Positions 1-5,779 are shown, counted from the stretch's first letter. The stretch: 5,936 bases of DNA from Sedimentisphaerales bacterium (GCA_030640865.1 DAOWIP010000556.1:1-5936); one strand, 5' to 3'. The notes: generated by a model not told the origin, from the sequence alone. A program made the numbers and translations.

Positions 1-34
1 AACAGGTGGCGAGTTTTTCTTTTAAAGTGGGAGG

Positions 35-47
35 CACACTCCGTGTG
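35..47. repeat. Small perfect hairpin CACAC-TCC-GTGTG
   Basis: A 5-bp perfect inverted repeat (35-39 with 43-47) has a 3-nt loop and sits in non-coding sequence upstream of the first permease gene. No T-run follows it, so it does not look like an intrinsic terminator. It is probably part of a dispersed intergenic repeat, but only one copy is seen here. Nothing in 1-172 can be supported as the end of an upstream gene: each forward frame is either closed early or runs through repeat sequence. Confidence 0.3.
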
Positions 48-72
48 GCGACGGATGGCAACTTTTTATTAC

Positions 73-126
73 TCGTCATTGGGATTTCGTCATTGATTCG
101 TCATTCTGGTTTCTTAATTCGTCATT
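73..126. repeat. Four direct copies of TCGTCATT
   Basis: The octamer TCGTCATT occurs exactly at 73-80, 87-94, 98-105 and 119-126, with start-to-start spacings of 14, 11 and 21 nt. Two copies extend to ATTCGTCATT (96-105 and 117-126). The spacing is irregular and the units are far too short for a CRISPR array. It reads as an intergenic low-complexity repeat field. A protein-binding array upstream of the permease operon is possible but unproven. Confidence 0.6.
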
Positions 127-131
127 GTTTT

Positions 132-156
132 GTAGGGTGGGGCTTTGACCCACGCG
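132..156. repeat. GTAGGGTGGG...CCCACGCG hairpin repeat, copy 1
   Basis: This 25-nt element matches 4335-4359 at 22 of 25 positions in the same orientation. It contains an inverted repeat, GTGGG (137-141) against CCCAC (149-153). One stem position is mismatched in this copy (G142 against A148) but paired in the other copy. It ends 16 nt before the start codon of the first permease gene. It is probably a member of a dispersed palindromic repeat family. Confidence 0.65.
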
Positions 157-172
157 TTTATTGGTTAAGTAA

Positions 173-1813
173 ATGCTATTTACAATCCATCGTTATATTT
201 TTCGTGATCTCGTAAAAATATTCCTTCTGACCACGGCAATCTTAAGTCTGGTATTGGGTTTGGGGGTGATGTTACAGCCGTTGCGTCAGTTCAGTGTCGA
301 TCCGGTACGGGTGCCGGAACTGCTGTTCTGTACACTGCCTGTAACTATGACTATGGTCTTGCCGATCGCGGCTCTGTTGGCGGCAACCCTGATCTATGGA
401 CGGTTGGCCGTTGACAATGAGGTCAATGCCTGCCGTAGTAGCGGGATTAGTTTATTGACCCTGATTTATCCTGCTCTTACCTTGGCTCTGTTGGTGGGTA
501 TGGCGACACTGTTACTGTCATTCCATGTAATCCCGAATTTTGTGGCTCGCTCGGAGTCTATCATCAAAAGCGACGCAGAGGCGATCATCTATCGTAACAT
601 CGAGAAAAAGGGAAACCTTGGGAAAATGTTTCCGAATTATCTGATTCACGCTGATTATGCCGATCCTGAAAACCATCGTTTGTTTGGCGTCGCCATATTG
701 TACCTTGGCGATCAGGGTGTCGAGTTGACCATTACGGCTCGGCAGGTCAATATTGAACTCCAGGAGAGCGACGGCTCCAGTCAGATTATGTTGACTTTAC
801 ATGACATGATGATGACTGACATTGAGAACAACACTGGCGCCGGAAAGAAGGTGCCTTTTTCCATGCCGGTGCCCCGCTTATTGCGTGACGACATCAAATT
901 TAAAAAGCTCGACCAGATCAAGGCGATTCAGGAGAATATGATGTTATTTTCTCCGATACGTGATCTGATGGAAAGTATTCGTCGTCGGTATCAGGCCGAG
1001 TTGTTCTTTGAATGGTGTGACGGGCAACTGGCGCAAAAGAAATGGTGCGATTGGAAAAAGGGAGAGTATCATTATCTTGATTTAAGCCAGCCTGACCATT
1101 ATCTGCGAATTTACGCACACGGTTGCGCAATCAGACCTGCGGACACTCCATCCGCCAACCTGATTGGTGTCGGTGCCGAACCTGTCGAGGTGGCTTGGTT
1201 TCGGAATTCGGCGGATCGGCCGGACAGAATTTATCGGTCCCAAAAAACCCGCCTGACTCTCACCACACTCGCGGCGCAACCGGTCGGGCGGCTGGTGCTC
1301 GAAGATGTGCAGTGGAACTATACCGATGACGAGCATCCGTTCAACCTGGCAAATTATGATTTTACCGAAATCGCTTTGGACGACAAAATCGTCCGTGCCG
1401 CCGGGAGTCTTTCTTTGTCCGGGGATGTTTTACAGGACAATATCCCATTACATCGCGCGAAACCTTCCGCCAAACTCCGGCAACAGTATAAGACGTTGAA
1501 AGAGGAATGCAAAGAGTTGGCAGCCGAAATCATAGCCGAAAAACATTCTCGCCTGGCATTTGGCGTCTGTTGTGTGTCGCTGGTACTGATGGGAGCGGCG
1601 TTGGGTATTATTTTTCGTAGCGGCCACCTGCTTACTGCCTTTGGGATAAGTTTTGTTCCCGCCGCGCTCTGTTTGATTACCATTTTTACCGGCAAACACA
1701 TTGCCGAGCAGAACCCCGAAAATATCGTTCTGGGAATCACTTTTCTCTGGTCGGGAATTGTTATAGTAACCGTTGCCACTATCACGACCTATAAATTGTT
1801 GTTGAAACATTAA
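173..1813 (+). CDS. lptF: LptF/LptG-family permease with enlarged periplasmic domain
   Basis: Predicted inner-membrane subunit of the LptB2FG exporter, which extracts lipopolysaccharide from the inner membrane and passes it to the periplasmic bridge. The 546-residue product begins MLFTIHRYIFRDL, the usual family N-terminus, which supports this ATG even though no clear Shine-Dalgarno precedes it. Apparent membrane helices lie at about 14-36, 50-75, 94-119, 461-481, 487-506 and 516-537. The conserved cytoplasmic loop after helix 2, YGRLAVDNEVNACRSSGIS (75-93), is typical of the family, as is the EKHSRLAFG segment (456-464) leading into helix 4. Family members are usually about 350-400 residues; the excess lies in the periplasmic region, about 122-455, which may hold two related beta-rich units and ends in a charged helix (430-458). 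The next permease gene starts 5 nt downstream, so the two are expected to be cotranscribed and to form a heterodimer. Calling it LptF rather than LptG rests on gene order only. Confidence 0.88.
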   Translation: MLFTIHRYIFRDLVKIFLLTTAILSLVLGLGVMLQPLRQFSVDPVRVPELLFCTLPVTMTMVLPIAALLAATLIYGRLAVDNEVNACRSSGISLLTLIYPALTLALLVGMATLLLSFHVIPNFVARSESIIKSDAEAIIYRNIEKKGNLGKMFPNYLIHADYADPENHRLFGVAILYLGDQGVELTITARQVNIELQESDGSSQIMLTLHDMMMTDIENNTGAGKKVPFSMPVPRLLRDDIKFKKLDQIKAIQENMMLFSPIRDLMESIRRRYQAELFFEWCDGQLAQKKWCDWKKGEYHYLDLSQPDHYLRIYAHGCAIRPADTPSANLIGVGAEPVEVAWFRNSADRPDRIYRSQKTRLTLTTLAAQPVGRLVLEDVQWNYTDDEHPFNLANYDFTEIALDDKIVRAAGSLSLSGDVLQDNIPLHRAKPSAKLRQQYKTLKEECKELAAEIIAEKHSRLAFGVCCVSLVLMGAALGIIFRSGHLLTAFGISFVPAALCLITIFTGKHIAEQNPENIVLGITFLWSGIVIVTVATITTYKLLLKH

Positions 1814-1818
1814 CCATT

Positions 1819-2967
1819 ATGGAATCAAGATCAAAATACGAATTGGGATTGGCACCCAAAATAATCGACCGTTATGTAGCTCGAGAATACCTGATAAGTT
1901 ATTTGATTGCTATGGTTGTTGTGCTTTCGATGCGTGTCCTGATCGATCTTTTAATCGAGTTTGACGAGTTTGCCGAGACCACAAGTAGTGGAGCCGCTCC
2001 GGGCGCTCTGGAGGTGATCCATAATATTTTCGGATATTACGGGCCAAAGCTGTTTGAGTATTTTCGTGATTTTTCCGGCACGATTATTTTGCTGGCCGCG
2101 GCTTTTTCACTGGCTCGGCTGACCCGTAACAACGAATTAGTGGCTGTGTTGGCATCAGGCATCAGTCTTAAGCGCGTCATTGCTCCTATTGTGTTTCTGG
2201 GGTTTCTGTTGAATATGCTTATGGTATGCGACCAGGAACTCATTCTGCCGCGGTTGGCGGACAAGCTCTCACGCCGCCACGATGAAATGGCCGAACTACG
2301 CCTTTTACACAACCTGTTTCTGCCTGACCTGGATAATTCGCTGGTGTACGCACGGACGTATGATCCTGGTACCAAAACGATGACGGATGTGCGAATCATA
2401 TTGCGAGACAAAGGCCGAATGATTAGCCGGATAACTGCCGAGCAGGCGCGATGGGACGGACATACCTGGGTTCTCAGTGGTGCCGGAGCCTGCTATTTCC
2501 AAACCGGCGATGATCAGAAGAATCTGGCTGAGATATGGAAGGATATCTCTCACTGGACATCGGATTTGACCCCTGAATACCTGTGGTTGCAACGCCATTC
2601 CGCTTATAAAGGCTTGATGAGCAGTGCCGAACTGACTGACCTTTTGCGGCGTAACCTGCGGCCGGCCGATCGGGCTGAGACCATTAGCGAAAAACATTTT
2701 CGTTTTACCGACCCGATCATTAATATGGTAATGTTACTGCTGGGACTGCCAATGCTGGTTTCGCGGGAGAAACGAAGTACCAAAACAGCGATGTTTTTTG
2801 CTTTTGCCGGAGCTGGTGGTTGTTTTATTGTTACTTTTGCCTGCAAGTTACTGGCTGGCAGTGGTATTTATGTCGGTGCCGATTTCAAACAACTCTTGCT
2901 TACCTGGTTGCCGGTAATTGTATTTTTGCCACTCTCGGTTCTTGCCCTGGACGGCATCAAAACATAA
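1819..2967 (+). CDS. lptG: LptF/LptG-family permease, LptG-like partner
   Basis: Second predicted membrane subunit of the lipopolysaccharide exporter, 382 residues, a normal length for the family. The N-terminal IDRYVAREYLISYLIA (16-31) is the characteristic start of the fold. Membrane helices are visible at about 24-48, 86-103, 118-136, 298-314, 323-344 and 357-377. The loop LARLTRNNELVAVLASGIS (98-116) is the conserved family motif that lies near the ATPase, and EKHFRFTDPIINMVMLLLG (291-309) is the conserved entry to helix 4. The region of about 140-290 is the periplasmic jellyroll-type domain. The ATG lies 5 nt after the stop of the preceding permease gene with no evident Shine-Dalgarno, which suggests translational coupling. 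The ATPase (LptB) and the other Lpt components are not in this window. The LptG label follows position in the operon; membership of the family itself is clear. Confidence 0.88.
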   Translation: MESRSKYELGLAPKIIDRYVAREYLISYLIAMVVVLSMRVLIDLLIEFDEFAETTSSGAAPGALEVIHNIFGYYGPKLFEYFRDFSGTIILLAAAFSLARLTRNNELVAVLASGISLKRVIAPIVFLGFLLNMLMVCDQELILPRLADKLSRRHDEMAELRLLHNLFLPDLDNSLVYARTYDPGTKTMTDVRIILRDKGRMISRITAEQARWDGHTWVLSGAGACYFQTGDDQKNLAEIWKDISHWTSDLTPEYLWLQRHSAYKGLMSSAELTDLLRRNLRPADRAETISEKHFRFTDPIINMVMLLLGLPMLVSREKRSTKTAMFFAFAGAGGCFIVTFACKLLAGSGIYVGADFKQLLLTWLPVIVFLPLSVLALDGIKT

Positions 2968-2973
2968 TGTACC

Positions 2974-2990
2974 GCAGGCGTCTCGCCTGC
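2974..2990. repeat. Perfect palindromic hairpin GCAGGCG-TCT-CGCCTGC
   Basis: A 7-bp perfect, GC-rich stem (2974-2980 with 2984-2990) has a 3-nt loop and begins 7 nt after the stop codon of the second permease gene. No T-tract follows on either strand, so a classical intrinsic terminator is not supported. It may still act as an mRNA 3'-end stabiliser or weak terminator for the permease operon, or be a dispersed intergenic palindrome. Confidence 0.5.
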
Positions 2991-3015
2991 AATTAATAGC
3001 TTCACGACGGGTGGC

Positions 3016-3040
3016 TTAGGGGTTGAACAAAAGACCCTAA
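3016..3040. repeat. Weak inverted repeat TTAGGG / CCCTAA
   Basis: TTAGGG (3016-3021) and CCCTAA (3035-3040) are perfect inverted copies separated by 13 nt, in the gap between the permease operon and the DUF6485 gene. The stem is short and the loop long. It overlaps a possible promoter and could be an operator-like site, but chance is a serious alternative. Confidence 0.25.
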
Positions 3041-3049
3041 CGGTAAAAT
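3023..3049 (+). promoter_or_regulatory. Possible promoter for the DUF6485-dus unit
   Basis: TTGAAC (3023-3028) and TAAAAT (3044-3049) resemble -35 and -10 boxes, separated by 15 nt, which is shorter than the usual 16-18. The 130-nt gap after the permease operon is long enough to hold a separate promoter, which makes one plausible here. The match is weak and the organism's sigma-factor preferences are unknown. Confidence 0.2.
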
Positions 3050-3084
3050 GATAGTACAGTTTTCTTTTAAACTTAAAATACACC

Positions 3085-3089
3085 GAGGA
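3085..3089 (+). promoter_or_regulatory. Shine-Dalgarno GAGGA for the DUF6485 gene
   Basis: GAGGA lies 8 nt upstream of the ATG at 3098, a near-ideal spacing. It fixes the start of the small cysteine-rich peptide. It may also drive translation of the overlapping downstream synthase gene, which has no good site of its own. Confidence 0.7.
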
Positions 3090-3097
3090 ATGTAACT

Positions 3098-3292
3098 ATG
3101 AAATGTAAAAAGGAACAAAACCTGAAAAATTGTAATTGTACATACCCTGGCTGTTCTCACAAAGGGATTTGTTGTGAATGCATCGGTTATCATCTGAAAA
3201 TTCGGCAACTGCCAGCCTGCTGTTTCCCGGACGATGTGGAAAAGACTTACGATCGTAGTTTTGAGGCCTTTGCCCGTGCCTGGAATCTGTAA
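3098..3292 (+). CDS. DUF6485-type small cysteine-rich protein
   Basis: A 64-residue protein that I recognise as resembling the DUF6485 family, whose function is unknown. It contains nine cysteines (3, 12, 14, 19, 25, 26, 28, 41, 42) and histidines at 21 and 32. The clusters NCNCTYPGCS (11-20), GICCECIGYH (23-32) and LPACCF (38-43) look like a metal-binding, zinc-ribbon-like or Fe-S-binding core; this is inference from cysteine spacing. There is no signal peptide or membrane helix, so it should be cytoplasmic. The C-terminal part (44-64) is charged and probably helical. A good Shine-Dalgarno supports the start. Its TAA overlaps the ATG of the tRNA-dihydrouridine synthase gene by one base (TAATG), so the two are almost certainly cotranslated and may work together, perhaps in tRNA modification or metal delivery. 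Confidence 0.85.
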   Translation: MKCKKEQNLKNCNCTYPGCSHKGICCECIGYHLKIRQLPACCFPDDVEKTYDRSFEAFARAWNL

Positions 3293-4263
3293 TGAAACTT
3301 GGTTCGATTACTCTTGATGTCCCTTTTTTTCAGGCGGCTCTCAGCGGCTACAGCGATCAGGCTATGCGACTGCTGGCGCTGGAATATGGGGCGCCGCTGG
3401 TATTCAGTGGGCTGATGTTGGACAAGTCGGTTCTGTATCCGGACGTTATGCGAAAGCCGCTTTATGCCGTCAGCGATCAGGAGCACCCGATCGGCGGACA
3501 ATTACTCGGTAACGATCCGGACACTATGGCAAGGGCAGCCGGGAGACTGAACGAGTTTGGTTATGACCTGATTGATCTGAATTTCGCCTGCCCTGCCCCG
3601 AAGGTAACTCAAAAACAGCGAGGCGGTTTTTTGCTTACTGATCCCAAAAAAGCAATCGAAATCATCAGGCGGGTACGGTTGGCTGTCGAGTGTCCTGTCC
3701 TGGTGAAACTGAGAATTGGATTCGACCAAAGCGAAGAATCGTTGGAAAACTTTTGGCGGATTTGTGAGCAGGCCGTTGCGGAAGGTATTGACGGTCTTGT
3801 CATTCATGGCAGGACTGTCAGCCAAAAGTATCGTAATCGTTCCGACTGGAGTTTCATCGCACGGGTAAAGAAGGCGTTTCCACAGATGAGCGTTGTGGGT
3901 AGCGGAGATATATTTTTGGCTGAGGACCTTGTCGAGCGTCTCGCTGAGTATGACGTTGATGGAGTCCTTGTTGCGCGGGGTGCAATCGGCAATCCATGGT
4001 TCTTCCGTGAAGCGAGGGCATTGGTTGCCGGTCGAGACAAACCCGCCCCGCCAAGTCTTGCCGAACAGGGCCGGGTTATGATACGCCATTTCGATCTTAT
4101 CCTGAAACGGTATCCGCCGGCAAAAGGGATCCCCTTTTTCCGCAAGTTCTGCGTCTATTATTGCCGCCGTCATCCTCAGCGTAAGAAAGCCCAGACGGCT
4201 CTTATTACTTCGGGCAATACAAAAGAAATCCGCTCAGCCATCAAGCAATGGTACTGCCTATAG
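3292..4263 (+). CDS. dus: tRNA-dihydrouridine synthase family protein
   Basis: Flavin-dependent enzyme that reduces uridine to dihydrouridine in tRNA, using FMN and a nicotinamide donor, in the cytoplasm. The 323-residue length is normal. Family landmarks along the TIM barrel are: an FMN-binding N-terminal segment QAALSGYSD (14-22); IDLNFACPAPKV (94-105) with the predicted catalytic Cys100; VKLRIG (138-143) with Lys139; IHGRT (171-175) with His172; GSGDI (203-207); and ARGAIGNPWFF (228-238), which binds the FMN phosphate. The C-terminal part (about 250-323) fits the helical tRNA-binding domain. Two motifs depart from the common form: the usual A-P-M-x-G-x-T-D reads A-A-L-S-G-Y-S-D, and the residue before the catalytic Cys is Ala rather than Gly. 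Which subfamily (DusA, B, C or another) it belongs to cannot be settled by eye. It starts inside the DUF6485 stop codon with no own ribosome-binding site nearby, so it depends on coupling. Confidence 0.93.
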   Translation: MKLGSITLDVPFFQAALSGYSDQAMRLLALEYGAPLVFSGLMLDKSVLYPDVMRKPLYAVSDQEHPIGGQLLGNDPDTMARAAGRLNEFGYDLIDLNFACPAPKVTQKQRGGFLLTDPKKAIEIIRRVRLAVECPVLVKLRIGFDQSEESLENFWRICEQAVAEGIDGLVIHGRTVSQKYRNRSDWSFIARVKKAFPQMSVVGSGDIFLAEDLVERLAEYDVDGVLVARGAIGNPWFFREARALVAGRDKPAPPSLAEQGRVMIRHFDLILKRYPPAKGIPFFRKFCVYYCRRHPQRKKAQTALITSGNTKEIRSAIKQWYCL

Positions 4264-4305
4264 ACATTTTTAGCCACCGACTTTATGTCATGGGGTTCTT
4301 ATTAG

Positions 4306-4326
4306 CTCCCGATATGAAATCGGGAG
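4306..4326 (+). terminator. Hairpin CTCCCGAT-ATGAA-ATCGGGAG after dus
   Basis: A perfect 8-bp stem (4306-4313 with 4319-4326) with a 5-nt loop begins 43 nt after the dus stop codon. The following bases, GTTCTC, are only slightly T-rich, so intrinsic termination would be weak. It may instead be a repeat unit or an mRNA 3'-end stabiliser. It is the first strong structure downstream of dus. Confidence 0.35.
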
Positions 4327-4334
4327 GTTCTCAA

Positions 4335-4359
4335 GTAGGGTGGGCCTGTGGCCCACGCG
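4335..4359. repeat. GTAGGGTGGG...CCCACGCG hairpin repeat, copy 2
   Basis: Second copy of the element at 132-156, matching at 22 of 25 positions and in the same orientation. Here the stem is perfect over 7 bp (GTGGGCC 4340-4346 with GGCCCAC 4350-4356) around a TGT loop. A short T-rich run, TTTTCT, starts a few bases later at 4361, so it could also contribute to termination on the + strand. Confidence 0.65.
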
Positions 4360-4371
4360 GTTTTCTATGTC

Positions 4372-4391
4372 ATTCCCGCGAAAGCGGGAAT
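4372..4391. repeat. ATTCCCGC-GAAA-GCGGGAAT palindrome
   Basis: A perfect 8-bp stem (4372-4379 with 4384-4391) is closed by a GAAA loop, a GNRA tetraloop, which is unusually stable in RNA. The outer ATTCCC-N8-GGGAAT layout matches the dRS3-type repeat described in Neisseria, and similar palindromes occur in many unrelated bacteria. The resemblance does not imply a Neisseria origin. No T-tract follows. Confidence 0.65.
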
Positions 4392-4401
4392 CCAATATTT
4401 A

Positions 4402-4422
4402 GCCCCCAGTTTTACTGGGGGT
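4402..4422. repeat. CCCCCAGT-TTT-ACTGGGGG palindrome
   Basis: A perfect 8-bp stem (4403-4410 with 4414-4421) with a TTT loop is extended by one G-T wobble at 4402/4422. It is the fourth strong hairpin in about 120 nt and differs in sequence from the other three. The next bases, CAGTTCTGCTT, are not a convincing T-tract. Confidence 0.6.
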
Positions 4423-4465
4423 CAGTTCTGCTTCACTGTACGAACTCGAGCAGGCTTTTGGCAAT

Positions 4466-4501
4466 CTCGGTTGGGTGGCAGCCACCGAGTCTTCGAGGTG
4501 G
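4466..4501. repeat. Alternating GGTGG / CCACC / GGTGG repeat
   Basis: CCACC (4482-4486) can pair with the upstream GGTGG (4474-4478) or with the downstream GGTGG (4497-4501). In addition CTCGGT (4466-4471) can pair with ACCGAG (4484-4489). Mutually exclusive stems are therefore possible. With no open reading frame or regulated gene just downstream on the + strand, a simple intergenic repeat is more likely than an attenuator. Confidence 0.35.
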
Positions 4502-4572
4502 ATGGCTCGACTATCAGAACAGACAGAACAGGCCGACCCGCAAAGACAATTTTGAGCTTTTTGCTATGCCTT

Positions 4573-4599
4573 AAAAAAATCTCCTTGCCGAAGGCAAGG
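4573..4599 (-). terminator. Intrinsic terminator of the DUF4340 transcript
   Basis: Read on the minus strand, a perfect 7-bp stem CCTTGCC-TTC-GGCAAGG (4599 down to 4583) is followed by AGA and then seven T residues (4579-4573). This is a classic Rho-independent terminator arrangement. It lies about 60 nt beyond the DUF4340 stop codon and 310 nt short of the convergent dus gene, so it should end the minus-strand operon before it reads into dus antisense. Confidence 0.8.
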
Positions 4600-4657
4600 C
4601 ACTCTCTTAACCATGAAACGGATTTGTCCATTTCTCGCTGAACCAGTACAATCTTAT

Positions 4658-5767
4658 TTACTTTTCTTCTGTCTTCTCCTCTTGTGCTTCTTCTTCCTTT
4701 TCCTTTTCTTCGAGCAGGTCCTTAAATTTCTTTGTCATATTCCCCGCCTTATTACTGCTGATCTGATATATCCACCCTTTATGTTTTTTGGTGAATTCGA
4801 CCGCCGCGTCGCTGGCCAGCAGCTTGGCCTCATTTTCCTTCAGTTCTTCTTCTGACGCCTTTTTTACGTCACTTTCCGTAATACGCAGATCGCCGGTATA
4901 TTTGGCCTCGCATTTTACGTAGTTTTTGCCGTCTTTCCTGGCCAGTTTGAACGTGGCAATAGTGGCGTCCTTCAATTCGCAGACGAATACTCGGTCGAAC
5001 TTGAGATCAGCGGTTTTATCGGATTCTTTTTGCACATCGTCAAATTCCAGGTTCGTAACTGCCGTAAAAACGTTCTCATAATCTGTGCCTTTTAGTTTCT
5101 TACCTTCGGGTATGGCCTTTTGCACCGTGATCTTGCCGTTCTCATCGGCTTTGATACGATACATCCCATCGAGTCCTCCTGCCGACACTCTCGCTATATC
5201 TGTATTCTCAACCTTGAAAAGTCGTTTGTCGATATAACTCATCGCCGACGTTTGCAGCCAGGGAACGTTCGAGGACGTATAGACCTTGTTGCTTTCCGTC
5301 TCGTCCTGAACCAGCCGTCGGACATAAGTTATGTTTCTTTCCCGCTCCCGTTTGCCGACCACTACGCCAACCAGCAATTTTCCTTCTTTGTCCAGAAACT
5401 TCACCACATTCTGAGCGTTTTCCTCCGTTACCTCAAGGTCCTCGTGGTTTTCGGGGTTGCTTGTGAACAATTCATTTACGCGAATGTCAAGTACCGAGGT
5501 TATCAGGTTGTTTATTTTTTCCATCGACGCTGGGTAATTATCCTTGTCTTTTACGACAAATATTTTCCCTTGTTTCTTCAGGGTCGCGATGTCCTCAGCG
5601 CTGCCCAGCACGATACTGTCGATATTTGAGGTTACCAGCCCCTGAATCAGGGGCGTGTTCAACCTGGTTACTGTTGTGTGCTGATTGGCGATCTTTGACT
5701 GCACAACCGCCCAGATAATCATCGCCAACGCCACTACCGCTAATATTTTTAAATTCCTGTTACTCAT
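4658..5767 (-). CDS. DUF4340 domain-containing membrane-anchored protein
   Basis: A 369-residue protein that fits the DUF4340 family, which is often found beside GldG-like ABC-transporter auxiliary proteins; its biochemical role is not established. A single hydrophobic helix near the N-terminus (about 7-24, LKILAVVALAMIIWAVVQ) should anchor it in the membrane, with the rest probably outside the cytoplasm. The body shows repeated beta-rich segments: about 42-132, containing DSIVLGSAEDIATLKKQG and later LLVGVVVGK; about 157-235, containing VPWLQ, DKRLFKVENTDIARVSAG and MYRI; and about 250-290. The C-terminus (338-369) is an extreme Glu/Lys-rich tail. I place the start at the ATG at 5767, with GGGAG 7 nt upstream, rather than at the adjacent TTG (5770). 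It is preceded on the same strand by a GldG-like gene and followed by a clear terminator, so it is the last gene of its operon. Confidence 0.82.
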   Translation of the reverse strand: MSNRNLKILAVVALAMIIWAVVQSKIANQHTTVTRLNTPLIQGLVTSNIDSIVLGSAEDIATLKKQGKIFVVKDKDNYPASMEKINNLITSVLDIRVNELFTSNPENHEDLEVTEENAQNVVKFLDKEGKLLVGVVVGKRERERNITYVRRLVQDETESNKVYTSSNVPWLQTSAMSYIDKRLFKVENTDIARVSAGGLDGMYRIKADENGKITVQKAIPEGKKLKGTDYENVFTAVTNLEFDDVQKESDKTADLKFDRVFVCELKDATIATFKLARKDGKNYVKCEAKYTGDLRITESDVKKASEEELKENEAKLLASDAAVEFTKKHKGWIYQISSNKAGNMTKKFKDLLEEKEKEEEAQEEKTEEK

Positions 5768-5774
5768 CAAATAA

Positions 5775-5779
5775 CTCCC
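5775..5779 (-). promoter_or_regulatory. Shine-Dalgarno GGGAG for the DUF4340 gene
   Basis: On the minus strand GGGAG precedes the ATG at 5767 by 7 nt. This spacing favours that ATG over the TTG immediately before it. Confidence 0.7.

Larger units (their letters stand above)
4264..4657. other. Non-coding repeat-rich gap between convergent genes
   Basis: This 394-nt stretch holds no supported gene. Forward open frames cross it, but they are built from palindromic repeats and resemble no protein family I know. From left to right it contains four distinct hairpins (4306-4422), a GGTGG/CCACC repeat area (4466-4501), a 9-bp tandem duplication CAGAACAGA/CAGAACAGG (4515-4532), and a minus-strand intrinsic terminator (4573-4599). 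It serves as the shared 3' region of the dus and DUF4340 units. Confidence 0.7.

Noticed and set aside
73..126. CRISPR array
   Set aside because: The repeated unit is only 8 nt with irregular 3-13 nt gaps, and no cas gene is present.
6..215. Small forward open frame at the window start
   Set aside because: It runs through intergenic repeats and overlaps the start of the first permease gene in another frame.
1354..1810. Minus-strand open frames opposite the end of the first permease
   Set aside because: They overlap conserved membrane helices of the permease and show no domain or ribosome-binding site of their own.
3502..4173. Long minus-strand open frame opposite dus (223 residues)
   Set aside because: It lies wholly inside the well-supported dus gene on the other strand and resembles no known family; it is a shadow of the dus codon pattern.
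132..4359. Composite transposon bounded by the 25-nt repeats
   Set aside because: There is no transposase, no target-site duplication, and the enclosed genes are ordinary housekeeping functions; dispersed repeats explain it better.
4371..4392. Neisseria-derived DNA because of the ATTCCC-N8-GGGAAT palindrome
   Set aside because: Similar palindromes are found in many bacteria and the surrounding genes do not resemble Neisseria.
4248..4641. Two forward open frames across the gap after dus
   Set aside because: Their sequence is made largely of palindromic repeats, they overlap each other in different frames, and there is no convincing start site or family match.
5120..5629. Forward 169-residue open frame opposite the DUF4340 gene
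   Set aside because: It is antisense to a gene with a good start, anchor helix and terminator, and has no recognisable motif.
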